Positions 22,133 to 33,812 of a stretch of 64,000 bases of DNA are shown here, in pieces. Below the pieces are notes generated by a model, which had not been told where the DNA came from, ran no database searches, and worked only from the letters and a program-made list of their open reading frames with translations. How positions within the stretch are numbered: the first letter of the stretch is position 1; each line of letters starts with the position of its first letter. The translations under genes were made by a program, and so were the position numbers. Source of the DNA: Pilatotrama ljubarskyi (taxonomy: Eukaryota > Basidiomycota > Agaricomycetes > Polyporales > Polyporaceae); contig MU277671.1 in NCBI GenBank assembly GCA_022385805.1, forward strand, positions 3,875 to 67,874, in the 5' to 3' direction.

Positions 22133-23441
22133 ATGACCGACAGCGACAAGCCCGTACCCAAGCACGACACCCCCATCCTCGGCATGGTCCACCGCCCCAA
22201 GCTCACCGTCGCCACAGAGTACGGCAACGCCGCCTCGTTCTGGGTCGAGTACCCTGCCGGCCTCATAGACCTCACCCGCACCCGCCATCTGCCAAAGGGC
22301 GCACTCCAGGAGGGCGACGTCGTCCAGGACCAAGCCGCGCAAGATGTCCCGGTGCCCCCGCTCCAGCCTGCGACGCAGCTCGACATCCCGGTGAACGGGG
22401 ATAGGGTGATACGCATCGCAAAGAAGCATAGCGCGATCGTCATCATCGACATGCAGAAGTGAGTGCGTGCGCTTTCGACACGCACTTGCCGTAGGTCGCA
22501 TTGCTCATTCTGGCGGCCCTGCGTAGCTTCTTCCTCCACCCCGACCTGCGAGACCATCCGACGGGACTGGCGTGCGTCATCCCGCTCATGAACCTCGTCC
22601 CCGCGCTCCGTGCACAAGGCGTCAAGATCCTTTGGGTGTGAGCCAATCCCCCTCCCCGCATTCCCTCTCTCCCACATCCCTTTCTGATCCTCGCATGTTC
22701 GCCCAGAAACTGGGGCCTCACAGAGCATGAGCTGACGACCATCCCGCCCTCGCTCGTCCGCGGCTTCATGAAGAGCGGCCGCGGCGGCTTCGGCGCGCAG
22801 CTCCCCGGCGAGTTCGGCCGCCTCCTCATGCGCGGCGAGTTCAACTCAGAGCTGTATGGTCCGCTCCAGGGCTTGTACGAGGAAGGCCGCAGGGAAGGCA
22901 CGGACGTCTGGATCCACAAGAATAGGTGGGTGAGGGGGCGCGTTCGCAGATCGCAGCGCCTCGACGCTTCTGTGCGGGAACCCGGCCTGCGAACGTGTCT
23001 CAACTGTTGAGGGGAGCATAAGTCTGACAGCTGCTTGCTGCAATGTGCAGGATGAGCGGTATCTGGGGCCCGCAAACAGCGCTGGACCTCTACCTCCAAG
23101 AGCAGGGCATCACGACACTGTTCTTCGCGGGTGTCAACGCCGATCAGGTCCGTCACTTCGCCCTTCGCCCTTCCGTTCCTCCAGCTGATTGGAACGCGAT
23201 TCCTAGTGCGTACTGGGAACCCTCGTCGACGCGTACTTCCGCGGCTACGACTGCGTGGTCGTAGAGGACTGCGTCGCGACGACGTCGCCTTCTGGCGCGC
23301 TCGAGAACGTGCTGTACAACGCGGGCGGGGTGCGTCACTTGCTCTCTTCCCTAAACCTGTCCATACGTCAATCCTGACGTCGATTGACAGAGCTATGGCT
23401 TCGTGACGGACTCGTCGCGCATCATCTACGCGGCGACATGA
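22133..23441 (+). CDS. Isochorismatase-family cysteine hydrolase
   Basis: Alpha/beta Rossmann-like hydrolase of the isochorismatase/nicotinamidase superfamily. The N-terminal about 90 residues (MTDSDKPVPKHDTPILGMVH, ATEYGNAASFWVEYPAGLID) form an extension seen in fungal members. The catalytic domain starts at HSAIVIIDMQNFFLHPDLRD and carries the expected Asp in IIDMQ. A lysine follows in VWIHKNRMSGIWG, and the nucleophilic cysteine in GVNADQCVLGTLVDAYFRGY, across an intron at about 23148-23208. Downstream are VVVEDCVATTSPSGALENVL and the end YGFVTDSSRIIYAAT. All three members of the Asp-Lys-Cys set appear present, so it is probably active. The substrate is unknown; the family includes isochorismate, nicotinamide and related amide/ether hydrolases. 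Six or so introns. Confidence 0.88.
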
Positions 23442-23921
23442 GCCGTTGGTCCGTCTTAGGAGCGCATATATACGGTCGCCACTTCTTGGATTCAGGGCGG
23501 GGACTGCTACGGAGACGGACGTCCGTATAGGATGGGAAGACACGCAAGCGTTGATCTGCGTAATGTGTAATATACAGTGCTATTGGACTCGTTTACGACG
23601 TATTGGATACAGAATACAGGAATAGAGTCGGACGCGCATCGAAGCGTGAAGCCAGAGATGGTACGCGTCGGATCTGGGGCGGTCGTAGCAATCATCAAGA
23701 AAGGAGGCGTCGCTTGAGCCATCTTCTAGGCGAAGGCGTACGTGGAGTACGGGGCATGACTGGATATGTGTATGGGGAACCGCATGGACGTGTGTACTAT
23801 GATACAGGACGTGACGGGGAACGCACGTCAGAGAAGGGACAGTAAGTACTGGTAGGTCGTGGAAGAACGGATGGCGGTGCCGCGCAAGCTCCCCTACGAG
23901 AGCGACGACACTACGAGGGCC
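23442..23921. other. Convergent intergenic region
   Basis: 480 bp between the stop of the isochorismatase-like gene and the stop of mucin-like paralogue B. The frame at 23603-23845 has no recognisable domain. This is probably just two 3' ends. Confidence 0.5.
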
Positions 23922-26900
23922 CTACTTCCTCCACTCGACGCTCGGGCGGCGCTGCAAGGATCACAGATCAGTCTCCCGGCAACCATTCCAACGCAAGACA
24001 CAGAACGCACCTGAGAAGTACTCCTCCGCGAATAGAACGTATTCTTCCTCGGACTCACCGGCAGCCCGTATCCCGCCAATCCCGGCGGGCCCGCGCGCGC
24101 CGCCCGCTGCTCCTGCACCTCCGCGAACGGGTTGCTCCTCTCCGAGCTCGGGCTCAGCGGCGCCGTGTCCGACTCGCGCTCGTGGCCCTGGCTCGACGTT
24201 GGCGGGGAGAGCGAGGAGAGCGACGCCGGGGGCGTGAGCGGCTCGAACGTCTTCAGCACGATTGCCGCCATCTCCGCGCCGAACGTGTCGCGGTCCCGGG
24301 GCGCACGGGGCGGGATTGGGGGAGGAAGAGTGTGCGTAGGCGTGGGCGTGGACGCGGGCGTGTCGAGCGAGATCTGGGTGCGTGTGTACGAGGGCGCAGG
24401 GGAGAGCGGCTGAGGGGGCACCGCCATAGCCGACGTCGTGCTGTTGTGGTAGCTGTTCCGCCGGAGCGGGCTGCGTGGTGGCACGACTGGAGGTCGGGCT
24501 GTAGTGATCTGTTCGGGCGCGCGAGGGATGGGGGCGGCGATTGCCTCCTTTGCCGGCTCTTGCTCGGGCTCGGGTGACGGTACCGGTTTGCGCGTGACGG
24601 AGTGCACGCTGGGCGAGCTCCCCGTCCTGCTGAGGTTGCTCGGCCGCTCGAGAGGGACGTCGACCAGGGCTCCATCCGTCTCCTCGTTCCGGAGCGACGG
24701 CAGCGTGGGCGGGTATATCGACGGTGACGAGCGAGCGGAGGATGGCTCGACACGGCGGGGGCGCGCGCTGTCGACGCGCTGGTCAGACGTAATAGCGAGC
24801 CCGACAACGCCGCTCTGCCCGCTCAGATGGTGGTGCGCACGCATCTCCGAGGACACGCGGGCGCTGCCCATGCTCGCGGAGCGCCCGTGCGCGCCGACAC
24901 CCGCGAGGCCGAGTCCGCTGTACCGTTCCGCGCCCCCGCGGGTGCGCGAGGAGCGACCGGACGAGCTGCGGCGCGTGTCGCCGGACTGTCTGGATGCGGA
25001 CCCGATGACGAGTGTGCTGCCTTCCGGGTGGCCGAGGGCGTACCGCATGTTCGGCGGGGTGAAGTCTCGCGGATCCTCGAACGGGTTCTCGGGCATGGGC
25101 AGCGGGCGCGAGATGGTGTCGATGAAGCGCGGGTTGCGGCGGCGGCGGCGGCGGCGGATGAAGAGGCAGATGCCCACACCGATGGCCGTGACAACGATAC
25201 CCACCGCGAGGAACACCCCGGCGACGGCACCGGAGTTGGCGAAGAAGCTGGCGGGAAGATGAGCGGCGATGCTGTAAGATGTAATGAAAGCACTCTCACC
25301 CCATCGGATTGTCGATTTCGACACCATAGATCCCGGTCGGGTTTGCGATGACGTGTGTATAAGTGACCAATCCGCCATCGGGCAGCTCCGACACGACGGT
25401 GCTGGTGAAGATCGGCGGCACAGAGAGGCTCGTGTGGTGGTCCGAATTCGTCACTGTCATGAAGACGGGCGTAGACAGCGTCGTCTCCGGCTGGTCCGTA
25501 ATCGTGCTCGTGGCCGTTGGAGACTGGGTCTGCGCGTTCGCCTGTACCATGCCAGAGGCTTTCTCAGAATCATCCATACTCAACGTAGAGGTGGGAGAAG
25601 CGGGGGCATGAGGGGCAGCAGAGGGCGAAGCGTGTACCTCAGGACTCGAAACAGGGCCGTTAGCAGCGACAGACGTCGGCGACGCAGAGTCCTGAGAGGC
25701 GTGCACCGAGACGTCGTTCTGCTGGATGAGCGGAGTCAGCACAGGCCCGGACTCGGACGAATGAACGGCCGCCGCCTCGGTCCCGGCAGCACTGCTAGCA
25801 AAGATGCGCGGAGCGGGGGACGTGGCTGCGGTGGAATGAATAACAGGTGCAAGTTTGGTGATGGGCAGGGGTATCTTAGGGACAGATTGGGTATGGTCGT
25901 GGGAAGCAGGGGCAGGAGAAGAAGGCGAACTGACCGCGCGAATTGATGTTGAGCCGGGGCTGATTCCGCCATCCCTGGAGGCCGAGCTTCCTGGTGCTGC
26001 CGGAGATGCAGAGCTCACACTAACGACGGAGTCTGAAGTTAAGGCAGGAGCAGCGGAGGAGCTAGCGGGGGGCTGGGTAGGCGCCAAGGAGGTTACAGAC
26101 GGCCGAGATGGAGAAGAGACGGGATCAGAAGCCGCTGGGGTCGCCGACGAACTCTCCGGGGATTGAGAAGGTGGAGAAGGATCGCCGCGGATGGTCGTCT
26201 CCGTAGGAGCCACGGACGACCCTTGGGAAGCTGCGGATGATCCTGGCGCAGAAGCGCTAATCTGGGAACTCTGGTCGATGCTGGACACAGCGACGCTCGA
26301 TGCAGCGGCGCTCGCTGCCTGCTCTGCCATTTTCACAGAGGGACTATTCAGTGACCATAATCAGTACGCTGTCTAATTCCCACAGAGACTGCCAGCTTAC
26401 CTGACTTCTGCGACCGAGGATACAAGTCCGGCAACCGGTTGTGAGAGGATGCTGGGTGCAGTAGACGGCAATTTGTTGCCTGCTGACGAAACGACCTTGT
26501 CAGGAAGGGCCCGCGAGATAGATGGAGAGGTTTTGACGCTCGTGCTCGGATTGACTACCACGGACGAAGGTGCAACGGAAAACGTCGAGAGCACAGATGG
26601 GACTGCGGTAAAGGAAGGCTCCGCTGCCGTCGAAGGGCCGGGAAGAGGAAGTGGTGCAGGCCGTGAACGCGCAGCCGCGGATGTGGATGCAGAAGAAACG
26701 GCGCTCGAGGGAAGCACGGAAGAAGCAGCAAGCCCACCACTCGAGGCGACAACCGACGACAAAGAGGGACTGAAAGTGTCTGAGAGCGACAGCCCAGACG
26801 GCCTCGAGGAGACACCCGCACTATCCGCGGAAGATAGTAGCAGAGTGGAGCTCTGGATTTGTGCGCTGAAAGTCGAGCTGCCTACCGCAATGCTCGAGCT

Positions 26901-27041
26901 AGCAGCGTTCACCGAGGATGCGGTGGCGACGGAGGCAAGGACAGAAGAGGGGGAAAGGTTCGAAGAGCTAGCCATGCCGGCCAACGAGATACTCGATGTA
27001 AATAGCCCCGCTGAGGATCCGGTATCGTTGAACGAAGACAT
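23922..27041 (-). CDS. Mucin-like Ser/Thr-rich single-pass membrane protein (paralogue B)
   Basis: It has the same plan as the gene at 15787-18009. Two large exons (about 26397-27041 and 25296-26336) encode an outer domain of Ser/Ala/Thr/Val/Pro (MSSFNDTGSSAGLFTSSISL; ASAPGSSAASQGSSVAPTET). An ordered part follows: FTSTVVSELPDGGLVTYTHV, then IANPTGIYGVEIDNPMG. Next comes FFANSGAVAGVFLAVGIVVT, the membrane helix, and a stop-transfer run of eight or so arginines (25130-25155, gcg/gcc repeats in DNA). The cytosolic tail contains RNPRFIDTISRPLPMPENPF and EDPRDFTPPNMRYALGHPEG. After an intron (about 23954-24015, gtgcgt...tgcag) it ends TSQRRPSVEWRK. An in-frame upstream exon at about 27302-27474, joined TTG to PVVMSSFND, is possible and would extend the N-terminus. 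Likely a cell-surface O-glycoprotein; function is unknown. Confidence 0.75.
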
Positions 27042-27053
27042 CACAACCGGTCC

Positions 27054-28425
27054 TACAAATGGGAAGGGGCGAGTGTCAGGGACGGTATGACGGACGGGGA
27101 ATCATGGTGCCAGCGCGCTAGGACCGACGCTTCGGACGGACGTTAGGAGGTACTCGAAGCGACAGATAGCAGCTATGGCCTCTGTAGCTGCGAGCAACTC
27201 CGAGCAAACGCCACCCTCATGTCATGGACCATGGGTGGAGGTATGCCAAAAGGACAATATACTAGGGAAAGTTGGCTTGAGTAGAGCATGATACAGTACA
27301 CTCACCTGTCGTTTGCAAGAAAGCCGTGATGGACTTGGCAACTAGTCCCACGGGTTTTGGTGCCTGAGGGCGGCCGCTCGGAGGGCAAGCAATTTGGCCT
27401 TGCGCGAGAGCAGGGGGCGCAGGACATCCTGAACTTGGAACAGGAGTGCTTATAACAACATATCGGCCGCCCACGACGGGAATACGTGAGACCGGGTAAA
27501 TCTCGAGTGTAGTACGGCGAGGGCACGTCGTCGCGCCCCGACTTCCGATCTTCTCACCTTGTCAGTTGACTGAATCACGACATGGCGAGCATGATTCCTA
27601 GCGTGGCCTATCACAGTGCCACGTACTGGATCTGCATGAGTACGTTCCCAGCTGAGCGCAGCTGCGCGACTGCCTTGCCTAAAAGCGGGGGTAGGCATGG
27701 CTATCGGGGGATGAATGCGGGGCAGGCGCCCACATCTGCTCCCATGTGCTTCAAACCTTGCATCGCACTCCTGAGGGCTCTCAGTATCCGGCTTACGACC
27801 ACGAGCAGACTTTGTACGCACGGGAGAAGCTTGTACGCATTGTCGATGCACCATAAACGACCTGTATCGGTATCAGGCGGGGCTGTGCCTCGTGAACGGG
27901 GTTAAAAAGAGAAGTGCAGCATATGGACTCACTGGCCAGGCGGCTTCTTGCGGTACGCGCGCAAAGTCACACGGTCCCCTCCCGCCCTCAGTAAGCATCT
28001 CCATCAGATACTCAGACAGCTCGCGAAGGTCAATGAGGTAGAAGTACAGATGATCCGATACATAGACCGCCAAAGCATTAAACAAGATTACTACATGATA
28101 TCCAGGTGTGTCCCATGAAAAGGCGGTGCGAGGCTGTCTACTCCTGAGGATGCGGAGCCGATAGTGTGGCCACACTCTCAAGCGGAGTGAGAGTCGTCCC
28201 GTATAGAGGTATAGAGGCTGGGAAGGGGTATGCTGCGACGAAGACGATCACCGGTCGTAGTGGGAAGATGTTACGGAATGGGCGTAGTGGTCGGACGTCC
28301 GACTGCACCCCCCAAACCGGCTGTCATCAACTGTCAGCGAGCATGAGAAGACCGGCTCCAAGGAGAACAGACGCTCTTACTCACAAGCAGGACAATCTAT
28401 AGTAGGGATGCGTCTGCGCAGCATC
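27054..28425. other. 1.4-kb region between mucin-like B and the Rab gene
   Basis: It may hold an upstream exon of paralogue B: an open minus-strand frame at about 27302-27474 ends in a good donor (acgacag/gtgagt), and an acceptor ttgtag lies at about 27054. The remainder (27500-28425) shows only short frames without recognisable domains and probably contains 3' and promoter sequence. Confidence 0.45.
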
Positions 28426-29535
28426 CTAGCAGCATCGTAGCCCCGTTCCGGGCAGCTTGAGCCTGACAGAGTTCCTACGGCGGCCTCCGCTGAGACTGCC
28501 AAAGCTCAGTCGACTTGAGCTGTTGACCCTTCGCAGCGCACGGTCGCCGTAGCTGACGCCGCTGCCCGCTTTCTCGGGATCGAGTGTCCCGGACTCGATT
28601 GCGAGCAATATTGACCGTGCGCACAGCAAAAAAGGCGCCTCCACATTGTCCCCGGTCAGCGAGGACGCTTCCAAAAAGTGGCAATCTACTCAAAGGTCAG
28701 TGTCGTCATATGAAGCGCGACGAGACGCGGCAAGCTCACCGTGCTCTGCCGCCCATCTGCTCGCTTCCGCCCACTCCACCTCCCTGTCTTCTTCTCTATC
28801 CGACTTATTGCCGACGAGCACTGTCACCAGATGTGGGCTTGCCAAAGCACGCGCATCTTCCAACCACCGAGAAAGGTTCGAAAATGAGGCGCGGCTGGAG
28901 TACGCGGTCAGCAATCGTGAGGAGCAATGTTGCAATGGGTAGGCCACGAACTTCGTGATGTCATACACAAGAATAGCCCCTGCAGCGCCGCGGTAATAGC
29001 TTCGCGTAACGGAACTGGACGGCAATTGGCACGGATGGGACAACAGGATAGTGCGGACGTGCTTACCGAAATCGTTCCTGGCCAGCCGTATCCCACAGCT
29101 GACGAATAATTATCAGCTCGCGTGTGCGGCCGTGAAGCAGCAGGATGATTCACCTGCAGCTTGATGCGCTTTTCGCCAAGCTTCACTGTCCTGCTGGAGA
29201 ACTCCACGCCTATAGTATGTTGCGAGTGCTCCTTGACTATCGTGGGCGAGAGATTTAGAGCAGAAGGGGACCTATAATGGCGCAACTCACATGAGTTGTG
29301 CGTGAATTGGTGTAGCAAGCAAGTCTTCCCCGTGCCAGCCTCGCCTACGAACCATTCAGGTGAGCAACGGTCGTGAGCGGCATGAGCGGCGCAGATGCAC
29401 ACCGATGATGATATACTTCATGAGAAAGTCTGGAGCGCGCTGTTCAGCTCGCACGAGTTACAGGCATGATAAGTCAATCTCACCATAGGTTTCGAGCAGC
29501 TCCGTGGCATCCGCATCGTAGTCCGAGACTGCCAT
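28426..29535 (-). CDS. RAB4: Rab4-type small GTPase
   Basis: A Ras-superfamily GTPase of endosome recycling. Exon joins give [20 protein letters not shown] and MKYIIIG, then the P-loop [18 protein letters not shown]. Then come [20 protein letters not shown] (switch I with the effector Thr), [11 protein letters not shown] (switch II), and [25 protein letters not shown] (base recognition) and SSLTGDNVE (the SA-type motif) follow. The C-terminus has [19 protein letters not shown] and ends GLRCC, a double cysteine for geranylgeranylation. The order of motifs, the YDFLxKxxxIGxAGTGK start and the DPExxGSGxxYGDxALR block point to Rab4 over Rab2, Rab11 or Rab14. All five GTP-binding motifs are intact, so it should be active at early endosome membranes. 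A Ser/Arg-rich insert precedes the cysteine pair. Confidence 0.92.
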
Positions 29536-29876
29536 TGCGGCGAGGTTGTGGTAGAGATGGAGAATGTCGTCGGAGCGCAGGACGCAGGGCCGGTGTAGCG
29601 CACGGCCGCAGCGGGGAGGTCGACGACTGTGGCTGAGGACGCTCCGAGAGCGTTCCCACGTGGCTATCAGTCCTCGGCGGGCGCTCCCCGTCCGCGCGGA
29701 GTCCTCGCAGGCCTCAGTCACACACACGTTCAAGGACGTCTTCAAGCATGTATGCGGACTGCTTCGATCTTCGGTATTTCAATACTAGATGGCTACTCGT
29801 ACATGTGCATATGTAACTGTACAAGATATCCCGGATGCATCGTACTCAGGCCGGGACAAGCTTCCTCTGGCGCCGC
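29536..29876. promoter_or_regulatory. Short region between Rab4 start and D-serine dehydratase stop
   Basis: 340 bp, both neighbours on the minus strand. It should hold the Rab4 promoter and the 3' end of the D-serine dehydratase gene. No clear TATA box is seen. Confidence 0.4.
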
Positions 29877-31449
29877 TCACCATCCCTTCCACGGAACCCA
29901 GACGTCAACGACTACGTTCCCGTCGCTTACATCCGAATCAACGACATAGTACCAGGGGTATCCCGCCAGGGTCAAGCACGCGTGCTGCCCGACAATCTGC
30001 ACCATGTCTCCCAGCTTCAGGCCCCCGTCTCCCTGTAGCGGCCCAAGCGAGAACGATGCCGGCGACATCATGGTCAGAATCCCGTGTTCCTGCGAGACCC
30101 TGCTCAGCCTCCAGGGCTTCCCGATAACATCGCCGTAGCCCGGACGCGGGCCAGTGTCCTTGCTCATAGCCAGCGCACCCGCGTCGCACATGGCTTCGTC
30201 CGAACCGCCCTCGCCACGTCCGGGATAGTACGAGATGACAGTGGCCAGTACTCGCTGTGCGATATCGCTCGGACCAATCAGGCTGGTATTGAGTTGCTGA
30301 AGGTCCAGTAGAGGATAGTTGCCTAATCAACCATGAGCATGCCTTCCGGTTGGCGTGACACGAAGCTGCATACCTGCGTGTAGCTCTAGCACTCCGTTCA
30401 GACCCGACTCTACTCGAGCCTTCAGAGCCTCGGTGGCCGCATTCGCGGTGGGTGTCGCTCCGATCGAGAGCACAAACGCTTCCCTAGGGTGATCCATCCC
30501 AGGCGTGTTTGCGATGATCGAAAGCGCGAGCGTTGCCGCAGCGTTCACGGCATTAACCTCCCCTAGAAGGAAATTCGAGGCCTCCTCAAAAGAGGTGGAT
30601 GCGTAGGAGTGTCCAGCATGGGTATAGAATCCGTAGATCGAAATGGACGGCGAAGCCAGGACGGCCCGGAGGAGATGCTCGAAAGCCGGAGTATCTGGTT
30701 TCAGGCCTGCTCGTCTGCTGCGGTTTTGATGAGTGCATAGCGGAGGCAGCGGCCGAACCATACGTACTGGGAGCCGCAGTCCACCTTCACGAAGACGGAC
30801 CATCTCCGGTGGTTCGCCTTTGTCGACTCCCAAGCCTCGATCACCTTCACCTGGTCAGGGTGATCTATGAGGATCCGCATGGATGCGCCGACGGCCGCCA
30901 ACTCGTCCGTCAGCGCAGAGAGATCAGCTATCTTATTTGGTGCCATGGGAAGGCCGTACAGGACCTATAGCAGGTTTGGGGGACGCTATGAGCAACAGAT
31001 AACGGTCGAAGACTCCAGGACGTACATCCTTGACGGTGCCATCCGCCATCAAGCCCGCTCGGAACACCTCGCACACCTCCATAACGGTCGATACGACGAT
31101 CGAATGCGTCTCGTCGGCATTGGAGAGAAGTTGCAGCCGCGTCCCTTCCGGTGTCTGACTGCCTGTGAGCGACGGGCTCTCGGCGCGTCCTAGCACCACT
31201 CACCTTGTGGGACTTGACGTGCGCGCGGAACCGCGCCCCCAACGCTTTGGCGTTCTCGTGCATCTTGGCGCAGTTGCGCGCGAAGACCGCACGGTCGATG
31301 ATAAGTGCGGGGGTCCTGAGGGCATCGAGGTTCTTGCCCTTGTACTCGTCGACCAAGTCCTGCTTCTCGGGCTTGCCGCTGATGTGGTAAGGGGTGCGCG
31401 ACTGCTTCGGGATGAGCGGATTGGTCTGGGGATGTTCCTCTGCACTCAT
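29877..31449 (-). CDS. DSD1: D-serine dehydratase (PLP- and Zn-dependent, DSD1 type)
   Basis: Fold-type III PLP enzyme that converts D-serine to pyruvate and ammonia; it belongs to the alanine racemase N-terminal/D-threonine aldolase group. The start gives MSAEEHPQTNPLIPKQSRTP and DALRTPALIIDRAVFARNCA. FRAHVKSHK contains the lysine expected to bind PLP. Later blocks are GTRLQLLSNADETHSIVVST, WSVFVKVDCGSQ, ISIYGFYTHAGHSYAS, FVLSIGATPTANAA and VLELHAGNYPLLDLQQLNTS. The C-terminal Zn-binding domain has the HxC pair in GQHACLTLAGYPWYYVVDSD, the signature that separates eukaryotic D-serine dehydratase from bacterial racemases. It ends VVVDVWVPWKGW. About 420 residues in roughly six exons. It shares a 410-bp divergent promoter with the alpha/beta hydrolase gene. 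D-threonine aldolase activity is a less likely alternative. Confidence 0.88.
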
Positions 31450-31861
31450 TGTGGGCGACGATGGGAATGTGGTAGGGCTTGTAGCTGGATGTGGATGGTT
31501 GGAAGCAAGTAGTATGGAGGGAGGGGGGAAGACTTCGGGCTCAGATCAACTCCTGTGTTCAAGCACCCCGCCCGCGAGCCGCACACGGCTAACATGGCAT
31601 TATGAAGTTATCGAATCGGATTGATCCTGATCATAGCGCTCGCACATGTGAACTGCAGGGTCTGCGTACTTCCGGCACGGACAATGGCGAATTCGAATGC
31701 GTCGCGGATCCAGATGGCACACCGCGTACGTGCCCTGGCATGGTCATGGGCCGTCTAGTGGCAGACCGGCAAGTCACAGGCATGCTTATCGCACCCCATG
31801 AGCACTACTCATATATATATTGCCTTGTGTACGGCCTCGAGGCCCCGGACGCTTTCCACCG
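31450..31861. promoter_or_regulatory. Divergent promoter, D-serine dehydratase / alpha-beta hydrolase
   Basis: 410 bp between two outward-pointing start codons. A strong TATA element (atatatatat, 31811-31820) lies 42-51 nt before the plus-strand ATG at 31862. No obvious TATA is found on the minus side. Confidence 0.7.
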
Positions 31862-33165
31862 ATGGCTCAATCCAAGATCCTCCAGCCCATCCACCCGGAC
31901 ATTGCAAACAAACTCCTCGACGAGTATGCCGCGTTTCACAATACACACCTCGCGCACACCGCACCCATCCACGAGCTGCCCTGGGATCCCGCCATCCGTA
32001 GTACCCCTCCCGTTCTCGGTGGATCCGAGCCTCTGAAGGTCGGCACCGTGAAGGACTACCCACTCAGCAAATGCTCCGTGCGCGTCTTCACGCCCGAAGG
32101 TGACCCACTGGCAGGGGGCTGGCCGGTATTCATCTTCTTCCACGGTGGTGAGTTCCTCGCCTCGTGGAGTAGTGGACAGTGGACTGCCGCCATGACACGC
32201 CCACTCTCGCAGGCGGCTGGACACTAGGAAACATCGATACAGAGAACGCCTTCTCCACGAATATGTGCAACAGTGAGACTGAATTGCTCGCAGCCTATGC
32301 ATCCGCACCCGTCTAAAGCTTGTTCGGCGTCTAGGGGCACGATGTGTAGTCGTCTCTGTCGATTACCGACTGGGTCCGGAGAATCCCTACCCTGCTGCGG
32401 TAGAAGATGCAGCTGAGGCCCTCCAGTGGGTATACACGCAGGGAAAGACGGAGCTCGGTATCAACCCGTCGCGCATCGCTGTCGGTGGATCTTCCAGGTG
32501 AGCCGGCGTGCGATATGAATGCCCCATAAGGAGCCTTGCTCACCTGCTGTTGAGTGGCGGTAATCTTGCCGCTATCTTGACGCACAAGGCCGCGCTCGCG
32601 GAACCACCGATCCCGCTGGTCTTCCAGCTTTTGGTCGTCCCGGTCGTCGACAATACGGCATCCACCACAGACGATCGCTACCCGTCGTGGCAAGAGAACG
32701 CGAACACAGTCTCCCTCGTCCCAGCAAAGATGCTGTGGTTCCGCAACAACTACTCGCCGAACAAAGAGGACTGGACGAAGTGGGACAACTCGCCTATCTT
32801 TGCGCCACAGGAGACGTTCAGCAAGTCACCGCCTGCCTGGATCGCGGTCGCCGAACTGGACATCTTGAGAGATGAAGGCATCGCGTATGCCGAGAAGCTA
32901 AGGGATGCTGGCGTCCCAGCTGAGGTCAAGGTATACAAGGGTGCTCCTCACCCGATCATGGCCATGGACGGTAAGTGACAGATGCTCGGAGTCCGGATGC
33001 CCGCTAAGCCTGCGTGCCTTCCGTACACTGCATCTTAGGGTGAGTCTCCGCACTTCTGTTCAATGCTGCTGTGCTGAACGAGAAATCTTCAGTGTCCTCG
33101 AAGTCGGAAAGCAGTTGGTTTCCGACGCCGGCATTGCTTTAGCTAGAGCCTTTGGTAGCCATTGA
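31862..33165 (+). CDS. Alpha/beta hydrolase fold-3 esterase/lipase
   Basis: HSL-family carboxylesterase (arylacetamide deacetylase-like). It begins MAQSKILQPIHPDIANKLLD. An intron splits the oxyanion-hole motif, and joining gives WPVFIFFHGGGWTLGNIDTE (HGGGW). CVVVSVDYRLGPENPYPAAV follows, and a second intron splits the nucleophile elbow, RIAVGGSSSGGNLAAILTHK (GxSxG). The catalytic acid is in AVAELDILRDEGIAYAEKLR and the histidine in KGAPHPIMAMDG. It ends SDAGIALARAFGSH. About 335 residues, all triad residues present, and no signal peptide, so it is probably cytosolic. It may act on small acyl esters; substrate is unknown. Its start lies 42 nt from a TATA box shared with the divergent D-serine dehydratase gene region. 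Confidence 0.9.
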
Positions 33166-33812
33166 TCTATAATATAAACGCGACTAGAGCGACGTTTCGG
33201 AAAACTTATCTGTATCATCTGTAGACCAAGAAGACTCCGTTGTTAGCAGGATCCTATCTCCCAGGAGACAAACAAGGATAGACAGCTGCATGTTTCCCCT
33301 AGAGCGCACACGTCAGAAACCTGGCCCGCATACCGGACACATCGGAGGGTGTCGGGAAGACTGGAAAGAACGACGCTGCACTCCTGCACAAGCACTCAGG
33401 TATGATGTCGCGATTGATGAAACCGAGAGATCACCTATTCCCTCTCTTGCCATTCGGGTGCCGGTCGACGTGCTGAGATGCCCGGGACAGGCAGACCACT
33501 GCCAAGCTACACTCTTTACGTCAGAAGGGTGCGATGTCGTACTCACAATGCCGTTCGGTGAACTTGGGCGGAGGACAGGATGAATCTATTGCAGGGAAGC
33601 ATATTGAGAGACGAAGGCAAACGACGCTCGCGACGTCAGCAATAAACCTGCCTATACTGTTGGTACGCGATGGCCCGCGGGCAAGATCGTATGCGAATCT
33701 GCGTAACACGACGTAGCTTTGAGAAACAACACCGCAAGAAGGTTCAATGGCATGGAAAATACAACATGTTTTTGCCGGAACGGCGACGTGCGCAGTGACA
33801 GCATGGCAGCGT
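33166..33812. other. Convergent intergenic region
   Basis: About 650 bp between two stop codons. Open frames at 33290-33583 (plus) and 33521-33886 (minus) have no recognisable domain and overlap each other. Taken as 3' flanking sequence. Confidence 0.5.

Noticed and set aside
22443..23543. 366-residue minus-strand open frame
   Set aside because: Antisense to the isochorismatase-family gene, whose exons, splice sites and catalytic residues are clear. The frame itself is low-quality.
24504..25262. 252-residue plus-strand open frame
   Set aside because: Shadow of the cytosolic tail of mucin-like paralogue B; no domain.
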